Shown here: positions 1 through 6,281 of the stretch, one piece after another
Numbering within the stretch: position 1 is the stretch's first letter
How the letters are laid out: each line of letters begins with the position of its first letter
Assembly: GCA_937894535.1 (NCBI GenBank)
Contig: CALBHI010000332.1
Coordinates: 1 to 8,062, forward strand
From: an uncultured Verrucomicrobiota bacterium
GTDB taxonomy: Bacteria; Verrucomicrobiota; Kiritimatiellia; CAIVKH01
Direction: 5' to 3'
Length of the DNA stretch: 8,062 nt
Notes under the pieces: model-generated
Seen by the model: only the letters and a program-made list of their open reading frames with translations
What the model was told of the DNA's origin: nothing
The model's database searches: none
Translations under genes and position numbers: made by a program

Positions 1-637
1 CGCCGCCGATCTCGACGAAATAATTGGTGACCCCTCGTTGTTCCAGCAGGGAGGCGACGGCATCCACGGCCCACCCCTCGACGAGGGCGTTGACATTCAG
101 CGCGGTGTCGGGATCGAGCTTGCGCAACGCGCCTTCCGCGGTGACTTCCACCGCATCGCATCCGGCATGCCGCATCGCCGTGGCGCGCTCCAGGGCATCC
201 GGCTCGCGGCGCGGACCGAGGTGGCCGAACCCCCACGCATTGATCAAGCGGTCGAGACCGGGGGTGAACACCCCTCCGGTTTCTTCGCACAGGGCGATGG
301 CCCGACGCACTACCTCGGCAAACTCGGGCGAGACCGGCATCGGCTCGGTGGAGGACAGGGCATTGAACCGGCTGATCTCGCTGTCCGGCTGGTAGGTGGA
401 CATCTGGCTGTTGATCCGGGTGAGCAGCGCATCGATGTCGGCTTTCAGTTGCACCACCGCCGGCTGGTCCATCTGCGTATCGGTGAACTTCACCGAATAC
501 GAGCTCCACGCTTCGCCGGACACTTTCCAGAATTGGAGCGGGGGCGGACGCTGGTAGTAGAAATACAGGGCGATCAGGACCACCGATCCGGCGGTGATGG
601 TCTTGCGCAGGTTGAACGGACGGGGCTGGATGATCAC
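1..637 (-). CDS. apbE: ApbE-family FAD:protein FMN transferase, membrane-anchored, C-terminus cut by window edge
   Basis: The family moves FMN from FAD onto a Thr/Ser of target redox proteins such as NqrB/NqrC, RnfD/RnfG and flavin-binding reductases, at the outer face of the inner membrane, using Mg2+. The 212 visible residues start at a GTG (637-635). A hydrophobic segment (about residues 14-28, TITAGSVVLIALYFY) follows a short basic leader and reads as an N-terminal anchor; I see no lipobox. Family hallmarks follow: MSTYQPDSEISRFN (79-92), ETGGVFTP (119-126), NAWGFG (133-138), VEGWAVD (186-192) and GVTNYFVEIGG (202-212). About 120-140 C-terminal residues are missing beyond base 1. The GTG overlaps the upstream stop as GTGA and has no good Shine-Dalgarno, so translational coupling is likely. 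The usual FDPT and AKGY motifs read FTPG and VEGW. The family call is secure; the target protein is unknown. Confidence 0.9.
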   Translation of the reverse strand, partial: MIIQPRPFNLRKTITAGSVVLIALYFYYQRPPPLQFWKVSGEAWSSYSVKFTDTQMDQPAVVQLKADIDALLTRINSQMSTYQPDSEISRFNALSSTEPMPVSPEFAEVVRRAIALCEETGGVFTPGLDRLINAWGFGHLGPRREPDALERATAMRHAGCDAVEVTAEGALRKLDPDTALNVNALVEGWAVDAVASLLEQRGVTNYFVEIGG

Positions 638-855
638 GTGTGCGGCGAGGATTTCAGCAGGCGGTCGATCAGGACGAAGGCGAGCGAGGCGCGCTCGTTC
701 CGCGAAAGCCGTTCCTCGAGGTCGGCGATTTCCGCCTGGATCTTCGGAGCGGTGGACGGGTCATCAAAGGCCAACCGCTTGGCGTTGGCCAGTTGGCTCT
801 GGTTGATGCAATAGACGGATTCGCCGCCGAGCAATTCGATGGGTTTGACGGTCAT
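634..855 (-). CDS. 73-residue protein of unknown function between the Fe-S carrier and apbE
   Basis: I do not recognise this family. The protein is small, without a signal peptide or membrane segment, and has one cysteine (C16). The first 20 residues (MTVKPIELLGGESVYCINQS) look like a short beta/turn element. Residues about 33-70 are rich in Ala, Glu, Leu and Arg (APKIQAEIADLEERLSRNER and onwards) and probably form amphipathic helices. The ATG (855-853) lies 7 bases after the stop of the Fe-S carrier, and the stop overlaps the GTG of apbE by four bases. This tight packing, and the lack of any competing frame that explains the interval, argue that it is a real gene. By position it could help cofactor delivery or flavinylation, but that is inference only. 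Confidence 0.72.
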   Translation of the reverse strand: MTVKPIELLGGESVYCINQSQLANAKRLAFDDPSTAPKIQAEIADLEERLSRNERASLAFVLIDRLLKSSPHT

Positions 856-862
856 GGCCGGC

Positions 863-1204
863 TCAAACCGCGAAGCTGGAGCCGCAGCCGCAGCCCTTTT
901 TGGCCTTCGGGTTCTTGAAGCGGAAACCGGAGGCGATCAGGTCGTCGGAGAAGTCGATCTCCAACCCGTCGAGGAACATCGAGCTGCCGGCATCGGCCAC
1001 CACGCGCAGGCCACCCTCCTCGAAGATCACCGAGTCGCTGTCCGACAACACGTTGTCGATGCAAGCCGAATAGGTCATGCCCGAGCAGCCGCCGGGGACG
1101 ACGGAGATGCGCAGGAAACTTTCCCCCGTGGCTTCGAGTTTAACCAGCTCCTGCAAGGCAACCGGCGTGATCTTGATCAAATTATTTTGTGAAGACTGAA
1201 CCAT
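863..1204 (-). CDS. A-type iron-sulfur cluster carrier (HesB/IscA/ErpA family)
   Basis: A cytoplasmic carrier that accepts an Fe-S cluster from the scaffold machinery and passes it to apo-enzymes. It has 113 residues, the usual family length. The three ligand cysteines are present: C40 in VPGGCSGMTY, and C105 and C107 in the C-terminal KKGCGCGSSFAV. The ending NPKAKKGCGCGSSF resembles ErpA and IscA alike, so I do not assign a paralogue name. There is one extra cysteine, C48. The ATG at 1204-1202 is supported by AAAGGGA (1217-1211) with a 6-base spacer. It is the first gene of a three-gene minus-strand operon and is preceded by a strong promoter match at 1252-1280. No iscS, iscU or suf genes are visible here, so it acts away from its biogenesis operon. 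Confidence 0.95.
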   Translation of the reverse strand: MVQSSQNNLIKITPVALQELVKLEATGESFLRISVVPGGCSGMTYSACIDNVLSDSDSVIFEEGGLRVVADAGSSMFLDGLEIDFSDDLIASGFRFKNPKAKKGCGCGSSFAV

Positions 1205-1251
1205 ACGACATCCCTTTGACCCGTGAGTGGTGGATTACCAATGTGTAGGGG

Positions 1252-1280
1252 AAAATAGGGCGGGTGGGCGCTCCTGTCAA
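1252..1280 (-). promoter_or_regulatory. Sigma70-type promoter of the Fe-S carrier / apbE operon
   Basis: On the minus strand, TTGACA (1280-1275) is a perfect -35 box. It is followed by a 17-base GC-rich spacer and TATTTT (1257-1252) as the -10 box. The predicted start is near 1245, giving a 5' leader of about 40 bases before the ATG at 1204. Both boxes and the spacing fit the housekeeping consensus, which is notable in such GC-rich DNA. I see no IscR- or Fur-like operator that I could defend. Confidence 0.75.
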
Positions 1281-1354
1281 GGTGGGCCGGAGGGGAAGGC
1301 GGTTCCTATGCCCGGAAGATCGGCCCGTTTGACGGGAACGAACCAGTTAAGCCG

Positions 1355-1383
1355 TTGTGGCGTTTGGATGAACGCGGTAGAGT
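1355..1383 (+). promoter_or_regulatory. Candidate promoter of polX, placing the transcript start at the ATG
   Basis: TTGTGG (1355-1360), 17 bases, then TAGAGT (1378-1383). The -10-like box ends six bases before the ATG at 1390, so a standard start site would fall on the A of the ATG, giving a leaderless mRNA. Matches to consensus are partial (3/6 and 4/6). The support is the spacing and the similar arrangement ahead of the next gene. This is inference. Confidence 0.35.
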
Positions 1384-1389
1384 GTGGGC

Positions 1390-3120
1390 ATGGTGTCGAT
1401 GACCAATGTGGAAATGGCGGGGCAGTTCGAGGCGCTGGCGGACCTGCTGGAGATCAAGGGCGAGAATCCATTCAAGATCCGGGCCTACCGCACTGTGGCC
1501 CGGGTGCTGGGTGATCATCCGGCCGAGTTGGCCGCGGAATTGGCCTCCGGACGGGATTTGACCGAAATATCCGGCATCGGCAAGGAAATCGCCGCGAAGA
1601 TCGCCACCATGGTGGAAACCGGCTCCCTGCCCGCCCTGGAGAAAATCCGCGCCGAGTTTCCGCCCGCCCTGCCGGACCTCCTGAAACTTCCGGGCCTGGG
1701 CCCCAAACGGATTCGCACCCTGCTGGACCAATGCGCGGTAACGACGCTCGATGATCTGGCCGCGGCTGCCCGGGCGGGACGGATCCAGACGCTACCCGGG
1801 TTCGGTGCGAAACTGGAGGCGTCGCTGCTGGAGGCCGTGACCAAACGCCTCGACACGACGGTGCGCCATCTGCGCGCCACCGCCGAACCGGTGGTCCAGC
1901 GGATCATCGAGACCCTCGCTGCCGTGCCGGGGGTGAAGCAGGTGACACCGGCCGGCAGTTTCCGGCGTGGCCGCGACACCGTGGGTGATCTGGACCTGCT
2001 GGTCGTCGCCGACAACCCGGCGGCGGTGATGACGGCGTTCACCACACAGCCCGGGATCGCCCGTGTACTGGCGCATGGCGAAACAAAAGGAAGTGTGTTG
2101 TTCGACCGTGGCATCCAAGCCGACCTCCGGCTGGTTCCTGCGGCGAGTTACGGTGCCGCCCTGCATTATTTCACCGGGAGCCAGGCCCACAACATCGCCC
2201 TGCGCCGCCGGGCCCAGCAGCAGGGACTCAAGCTGAATGAATACGGGGTGTTCCGGGAGGAGGCTCCGGTAGCCGGGGCCGATGAAGAAGGCGTGTTCGC
2301 CGCCCTGGGGTTGCCCTGGATCCCTCCGGAGTTGCGCGAGGATGCCGGCGAGGTTGAAGCGGCGGAGGCGGGTCGCTTGCCGGAGTTGATCGAGGAACGC
2401 GACCTGCGCGGCGATCTGCATAACCACACCACCTGGTCCGATGGCACGCTCTCCGTGGAGGCGATGGCCCGGCAAGCCGCCGCGCTGGGCTGGTCGTACA
2501 TCGCCATCACCGACCACTCGCAGCGGCTGACCGTGGCCAATGGATTGGATGAGCGCCGCCTCGCGGAGCAACTCGAAGAGGTCGCCCGCGTGAACTCGCT
2601 CGGCCTCGGTGTACACGTGCTGACCGGATCGGAGGTGGACATCCTCGAGGATGGCTCGCTTGATTTTCCCGACGCGGTGTTGTCGCGGCTCGACGTCGTG
2701 GTGATCGCGGTGCATAGCCGGTTCAAGCTCGACCGCGAGACCCAGACCACCCGGATCCTGCGTGCCTTGGAGCGCCCGCAGGTCTCGTTCCTCGCCCATC
2801 CCACCGGCCGCCTTTTGCTGGAGCGCGATCCCTACGATGTCGATCTCGACCGGATCCTTGAGGCGATCCATGCCCGCGGCTGCTTCGTGGAAATCAACGC
2901 GCACCCGATGCGGCTCGACCTGAACGAGGTGTATGCCCGCCGCGCCCGCGAGCGCGGCATTCCGGTCGTGATCAACAACGACGCGCACAGCCTCGCCGAT
3001 TTCGCCCACCACCGCCACGGCATCCTGCAGGCCCGCCGTGCCTGGCTTGGCCGCGATGACGTGCTCAACACCCTGCCACTGGAGGCCCTGCTCGCCCGCT
3101 TGCGCGCCACGCGGCGGTGA
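1390..3120 (+). CDS. polX: DNA polymerase X family protein with PHP domain (PolX)
   Basis: A gap-filling DNA repair polymerase fused to a metal-dependent PHP nuclease, as in Bacillus and Thermus PolX. It has 576 residues, the normal length. Helix-hairpin-helix motifs are ISGIGKEIA (60-68), LPGLGPKRI (100-108) and LPGFG (135-139). The nucleotidyltransferase core has GSFRRGRDTVGDLDLL (189-204) with D200 and D202, a third carboxylate D245 (ADLRLV) and YFTGSQAHN (260-268). The PHP domain (about 341-565) keeps all expected metal ligands: H344, H346, D351, H376, E415, H442, H470, D531 and H533. Both active sites should therefore work. The candidate starts GTG 1384, ATG 1390 and ATG 1399 share one frame. 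I chose 1390 because a TAGAGT box lies just upstream; homologues often begin like the MTN of 1399, and no clear Shine-Dalgarno decides. It is divergent from the Fe-S carrier operon. Confidence 0.96.
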   Translation: MVSMTNVEMAGQFEALADLLEIKGENPFKIRAYRTVARVLGDHPAELAAELASGRDLTEISGIGKEIAAKIATMVETGSLPALEKIRAEFPPALPDLLKLPGLGPKRIRTLLDQCAVTTLDDLAAAARAGRIQTLPGFGAKLEASLLEAVTKRLDTTVRHLRATAEPVVQRIIETLAAVPGVKQVTPAGSFRRGRDTVGDLDLLVVADNPAAVMTAFTTQPGIARVLAHGETKGSVLFDRGIQADLRLVPAASYGAALHYFTGSQAHNIALRRRAQQQGLKLNEYGVFREEAPVAGADEEGVFAALGLPWIPPELREDAGEVEAAEAGRLPELIEERDLRGDLHNHTTWSDGTLSVEAMARQAAALGWSYIAITDHSQRLTVANGLDERRLAEQLEEVARVNSLGLGVHVLTGSEVDILEDGSLDFPDAVLSRLDVVVIAVHSRFKLDRETQTTRILRALERPQVSFLAHPTGRLLLERDPYDVDLDRILEAIHARGCFVEINAHPMRLDLNEVYARRARERGIPVVINNDAHSLADFAHHRHGILQARRAWLGRDDVLNTLPLEALLARLRATRR

Positions 3121-3127
3121 GGCCTGT

Positions 3128-3162
3128 CCGGTTCGGGGATTGCACATCGGTGGCTGAACCGG
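3128..3162 (+). repeat. Perfect 7-bp inverted repeat between polX and the methyltransferase gene
   Basis: CCGGTTC (3128-3134) and GAACCGG (3156-3162) are exact reverse complements separated by 21 bases. The match nearly extends outward (TGT on the left, TACA on the right, with one bulged base). No T-run follows, so it is not a classic intrinsic terminator of polX. Its right arm abuts the -10-like box of the next gene and its loop contains the -35-like box, so it could be an operator or simply a hairpin. Chance occurrence in GC-rich DNA is possible. Confidence 0.4.
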
Positions 3163-3168
3163 TACACA
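3140..3168 (+). promoter_or_regulatory. Weak candidate promoter of the methyltransferase gene
   Basis: TTGCAC (3140-3145), 17 bases, then TACACA (3163-3168), ending seven bases before the ATG at 3176. Each box matches consensus at only 3/6 positions, so the sequence alone is weak. The layout copies that ahead of polX: TTG, then a 17-base spacer from the hexamer end, then TA-A, then a GGGC directly before ATG. A start here would give a nearly leaderless message. Confidence 0.25.
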
Positions 3169-3175
3169 GGCGGGC

Positions 3176-4615
3176 ATGACGATGGTGCGAAAAGGTGATG
3201 TGCTTGAGTTGCCGATCCTGGATACCGCCGAGGAGGACGCCTGTGTGGGCCGTTTGCCCGAGGGCATGGTGGTGTTCGTGCGCGGCCAGGTAACGCCCGG
3301 CGATGTCGTTTCCGCCACGGTTACCAAGATCAAGAAAAACTACCTCGAGGCCCGGTATGAGCGCCTGATCACCCCGTCGCCCGACCGGGTAGCGCCGGTG
3401 TGCTCGCACTACGGGGTCTGCGGTGGCTGCAAGTGGCAGCACGTCGCGTATCCGCGGCAGATGGCTTTCAAGCACAAGCTGGTTCAGGACACGCTCCAGC
3501 GGGTGGGCGGGTTTGCCGGGTTCGATGTGCTGCCGGTCCGTGGCGCACCCGACGCCTATCATTACCGGAACAAGGTCGACTTCACCTTTTCCAACGAACG
3601 CTTCATCCTCGACGAGGAATTGGATGTGGCCCCGGAGCAGCGGACGAAGCCGTCAGACTTCGCCCTCGGTTTCCACCGGCCCCGCTGCTTCAACAAGATC
3701 ATCGACATCGACCGTTGCCACATCGCCACCGACCTCTCCAGCGGGGTGCTGGAACAGACCCGCCGCTTTTTCCTGGCCCATCCGCACCCCGCCTATTCCA
3801 CGTTCACCCACGAAGGTTTCCTGCGCAACCTGGTCATCCGTCATGCCGGCATCACCGGGCAGTGCATGGTCAACCTGATCACCAGTTGGCACGAGCCCGA
3901 CCTGATGCGCGCGTATGCCGACCGGTTGCTTGATGCCTTTCCGGGGCAATTGACCACCATCATCAACAGCACCACCGCACGAAAAAACCTCGTGGCCTAT
4001 GGCGAGGTGTCGCACGTGCTGCACGGGTCCGGCCAGATTGTCGAGGAACTGGATGGGCTGACCTTCGTGATTTCCCCCAATTCCTTTTTCCAGACCAACA
4101 GCCGCCAGGCCCTTGCCTTGTACCGCACCGTGGCGGAGATGGCGCAACTCCGCCCGGACGATGTGCTGTATGACCTTTACTGCGGCACCGGATCGATCAC
4201 GTTGTTTGCCGGAAGAGCCTGCCGGCGTGCGGTTGGATTCGAACTCGAACCGTCGGCGGTGGCCGACGCCGTGATCAATGCGGAACGCAACGGCATGGCG
4301 GACCGCTGCACCTTCGTCGCGACCGACATGAAGCACCTGCATGCCGCCATGAACAGCACCGGCCACCGGCCCGATGTCGTGATCACCGATCCGCCGCGCG
4401 CCGGCATGCACGAGGATGCGGTGGCCACGTTGCGCAGCCTGGCCCCGCGCCGCATCATCTACGTCAGTTGCCATCCCGGAAGCCTGGCCCGCGATGCCAA
4501 GGCGCTGTGCGAAGGCGGCCTCTACCGCTTGACCGCGGTGCAACCGGTCGATCTGTTCCCGCAGACCTTTCACATTGAAAGCGTCGCGTGTCTCGAGCGA
4601 ACGACCGGCGGGTGA
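3176..4615 (+). CDS. rlmD: RlmD/RumA-like 23S rRNA (uracil-C5)-methyltransferase with TRAM domain and 4Fe-4S site
   Basis: Uses S-adenosylmethionine to methylate C5 of a uridine in rRNA (U1939 of 23S RNA for RlmD). It has 479 residues. A TRAM RNA-binding domain covers about 4-62. Iron-sulfur cysteines are C76, C82 and C85 (CSHYGVCGGC) plus C181 (DRCHI), spaced as in RlmD. The Rossmann methyltransferase domain has DLYCGTGSITL (333-343), FELEPSAV (355-362) and TDPPRAG (404-410). The catalytic cysteine is C432 in YVSCHP, where most relatives have YVSCNP, and the general base is E468 in HIESV. ATG 3176 is the first plausible start; ATG 3182 is the alternative. The family is certain. Whether it is the RlmD, RlmC or TrmA-like paralogue, and hence the exact uridine, rests on the cluster motif and is less sure. 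The stop lies 20 bases from the convergent peptidase gene. Confidence 0.9.
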   Translation: MTMVRKGDVLELPILDTAEEDACVGRLPEGMVVFVRGQVTPGDVVSATVTKIKKNYLEARYERLITPSPDRVAPVCSHYGVCGGCKWQHVAYPRQMAFKHKLVQDTLQRVGGFAGFDVLPVRGAPDAYHYRNKVDFTFSNERFILDEELDVAPEQRTKPSDFALGFHRPRCFNKIIDIDRCHIATDLSSGVLEQTRRFFLAHPHPAYSTFTHEGFLRNLVIRHAGITGQCMVNLITSWHEPDLMRAYADRLLDAFPGQLTTIINSTTARKNLVAYGEVSHVLHGSGQIVEELDGLTFVISPNSFFQTNSRQALALYRTVAEMAQLRPDDVLYDLYCGTGSITLFAGRACRRAVGFELEPSAVADAVINAERNGMADRCTFVATDMKHLHAAMNSTGHRPDVVITDPPRAGMHEDAVATLRSLAPRRIIYVSCHPGSLARDAKALCEGGLYRLTAVQPVDLFPQTFHIESVACLERTTGG

Positions 4616-4635
4616 AGGGACCTGGCGGCGTGTGC

Positions 4636-5286
4636 TCAGCCGTGGCGCACGAGCAATGCGCACAGGAATTGCTCCGGATCAAACGACCGGCCCCGTTCAT
4701 CAAAGAACTCCAGGTGCAGGTGCGGGGCGATGGCCATCCAGGTGCGTGCATCCGCTGAAGCGCTGGTCATGCCCATGGTGCCGATCACCTGTCCGGCGGT
4801 TACCGTCGCGCCCTCCGCGACCGTGATTTCATCCAGGTGGGCATACAGCGCATAAAAGGCCGCGGTGGTGGATCCGGGCCACCGGTGGAACAGGATCAGG
4901 TGGCGGCCGAGGGTCGAGGTCTCCGCAGTATCGTGCCGTTCCGCGACCACGCCGTCGGCCATGGCATAGAGACGATCGCGCGGGATCCAACCGGGTTCAT
5001 CCGAGGGGTATTCCGTGCCGCGTGCGCAGTCGCTGAACACCACCCGGTGCAGGCGACCGTCCGGCTCGGCGTGGGCGGGGGCGATGTCCAGTCCGCGGTG
5101 GAAGCGGCGTCCGCAGTCGCGGGTAAAGCCGGGGCGACCGTAGTCCGGGTTGGCGCGGGTGCGGGCGACGAAGCGGGCGGGATCGGTGAACAACGTGCGG
5201 TTATCGGATGGCCAGGCGAGGAACGGGAGCACGCGCGTTGGTCGATCGATGAAAACCGGGTCCGTGCTTCGGGTGGGGGCAGGCAT
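4636..5286 (-). CDS. M23 (LytM/lysostaphin-type) metallopeptidase without a visible signal peptide
   Basis: M23 enzymes are zinc endopeptidases that cut peptidoglycan cross-links, or degenerate regulators of amidases. This 216-residue protein keeps the catalytic set: H63 and D67 in HRGLDIAP, H150 in YALYAHLDE, and H189 and H191 in APHLHLEF. The typical beta segment with EGATVTAGQVIGTMG (158-172) is present. It should be enzymatically competent. Residues 1-50 are not hydrophobic and hold no signal peptide or anchor, which is odd for a wall enzyme. The upstream frame is open for a short way but offers no credible start codon. The ATG lies 5 bases after the stop of the secreted-protein gene and lacks a good Shine-Dalgarno, so coupling is likely. 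It is the last gene of the four-gene operon. The substrate and cell location are unknown. Confidence 0.88.
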   Translation of the reverse strand: MPAPTRSTDPVFIDRPTRVLPFLAWPSDNRTLFTDPARFVARTRANPDYGRPGFTRDCGRRFHRGLDIAPAHAEPDGRLHRVVFSDCARGTEYPSDEPGWIPRDRLYAMADGVVAERHDTAETSTLGRHLILFHRWPGSTTAAFYALYAHLDEITVAEGATVTAGQVIGTMGMTSASADARTWMAIAPHLHLEFFDERGRSFDPEQFLCALLVRHG

Positions 5287-5291
5287 ACCGG

Positions 5292-5864
5292 TTACGGGGC
5301 GATCATGTCGAGGTTCGCCTCGATCAGGCGGCCCATGCCTTCGACCTCGCCGGTGAGCAGCAGGCGCCAGGAATCGTTGAACTGCTTCAGCGAGATGGCG
5401 GTCACCTGGCTGATGCGCGAACCAAGGACATCCATGTCCATCCGGTAGACGACATGGGCCTTGTCGCCTTCGCGGACATGGCCAATCGGGGTGACATCGG
5501 CGCCGGCCATCGATGTCTGCAGCATCGGATTTTGCTCAAACAACCAGCCCATGAAGCGGGCGAAAAAGGCTTCATCGGTCATGGCCTTCAGCCCCTCGAG
5601 GCCGTCCGCCCCGGCGATCTGGCGCAGGTTCATCAGGTCGGCACGCGGATCCTTGATGGCCATGCCCTTCTCGATGACCGGGAGCATCGTGGCCTTGAAC
5701 GAAACCAGTTCGTCCGGGTGCATGCTGGCCGCGACAGCATTCAGGTCGCCCTTGCGGAAGGCGGCGAAATACTCCGCGGCGGCTTGTTCCGGGGTCGCGG
5801 CGACGGCGGCCAGGTTCAGCAGGGCGGAGGCGACGAGGATGGTAAGAAGGCGGACCATGTTCAT
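5292..5864 (-). CDS. Secreted or periplasmic protein of unknown function with signal peptide
   Basis: A 190-residue protein. Residues 1-23 form a clear Sec signal: MNMVR, then a hydrophobic core LLTILVASALLNLAAVAA, with likely cleavage near AVA-A or VAA-T. The mature part begins TPEQAAAEYFAAFRKGDLNA, a helix pattern seen in NTF2-like and related secreted domains. A fold assignment would be a guess, and I do not recognise a named family. The C-terminal half alternates strand-like stretches (HVVYRMDMDV, VTAISLKQF, WRLLLTGEV) that would suit a curved sheet. The mature protein has no cysteines. The ATG overlaps the stop of the upstream yajD-like gene as ATGA, and an in-frame ATG two codons on is an alternative. 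It is third in the operon, just before the M23 peptidase. Confidence 0.85.
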   Translation of the reverse strand: MNMVRLLTILVASALLNLAAVAATPEQAAAEYFAAFRKGDLNAVAASMHPDELVSFKATMLPVIEKGMAIKDPRADLMNLRQIAGADGLEGLKAMTDEAFFARFMGWLFEQNPMLQTSMAGADVTPIGHVREGDKAHVVYRMDMDVLGSRISQVTAISLKQFNDSWRLLLTGEVEGMGRLIEANLDMIAP

Positions 5865-6274
5865 GGCGATGTATTCCTGGTGTCGGTTGCGTCGGGGGCT
5901 TGTTTGGGCAGCAGGGAGTCCAATCCGGAAAAGGGGGAAAAGATGGAGGATGAAGGTTCGAACGATTCGGCGTGCCCCCCGTCGCGATGGCGGGCGGTCA
6001 GCGATTTTTCGTGCTCGTGATCATGGCAGTACACGCAGAGCAGTTCCCAGTTGCTGCCGTCCGGTGGATTGTTGTCGTGGTTGTGGTCGCGGTGGTGGAC
6101 GGTCAACTCCTTCAGGCGTTTGCCGGAGAACGAGCGGGCGCAACGGGCGCAGACATGTGGAAACAGGGCGAGGGCGCGTTCGCGGTACCCGGCGCGCCGG
6201 GCGGCGGCGTCGCGGCGCAGTTCGGCGATCAGGTGGGCCTGGCGTTGGGGGTCGGACGGGGGGCGCGGTTTCAT
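5861..6274 (-). CDS. yajD: YajD-family HNH domain protein
   Basis: A 137-residue protein very like E. coli YajD, a small HNH-nuclease-fold protein of unsettled function. The match covers GYRERALALFPHVCARC (29-45), KELTVHHRDHNHDNNP (55-70) and GSNWELLCVYCHDHEH (73-88). Two CxxC pairs, C42/C45 and C80/C83, would bind a structural zinc. H60, H61, N75 and the final histidines form the HNH site. The tail (FEPSSSIFSPFSGLDSLL) recalls the YajD C-terminus, followed by about 15 extra residues. I chose ATG 6274 over 6322 because GAGG (6283-6280) sits five bases before it, and because the longer form would add 16 residues overlapping the upstream gene. It is the second gene of the operon. Nothing nearby suggests homing, restriction or toxin use. 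Confidence 0.92.
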   Translation of the reverse strand: MKPRPPSDPQRQAHLIAELRRDAAARRAGYRERALALFPHVCARCARSFSGKRLKELTVHHRDHNHDNNPPDGSNWELLCVYCHDHEHEKSLTARHRDGGHAESFEPSSSIFSPFSGLDSLLPKQAPDATDTRNTSP

Positions 6275-6281
6275 CTCGACC

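Noticed and set aside
1324..1336. Small hairpin CCCGT-TTG-ACGGG in the gap between the Fe-S carrier and polX
   Set aside because: Five base pairs only, no T-run, and easily expected by chance in GC-rich DNA.
1792..3333. A 513-codon open frame on the minus strand opposite polX
   Set aside because: It lies wholly against a gene with complete catalytic motifs, its translation has no recognisable domain, and high GC at third positions keeps antisense frames open.
4613..4638. Bidirectional terminator between the convergent methyltransferase and M23 genes
   Set aside because: The gap is 20 bases and shows no good stem or T-run; termination must be Rho-type or lie inside the opposing gene.
3653..4663. 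A 336-codon open frame on the minus strand opposite the methyltransferase gene
   Set aside because: Shadow of a gene with all catalytic residues in the plus strand; the His/Gly-rich translation has no domain.
5861..6274. YajD-like HNH protein as part of a defence, toxin or homing system
   Set aside because: It aligns with the chromosomal YajD family over its length, and no immunity gene, intron, methylase or phage gene is adjacent.
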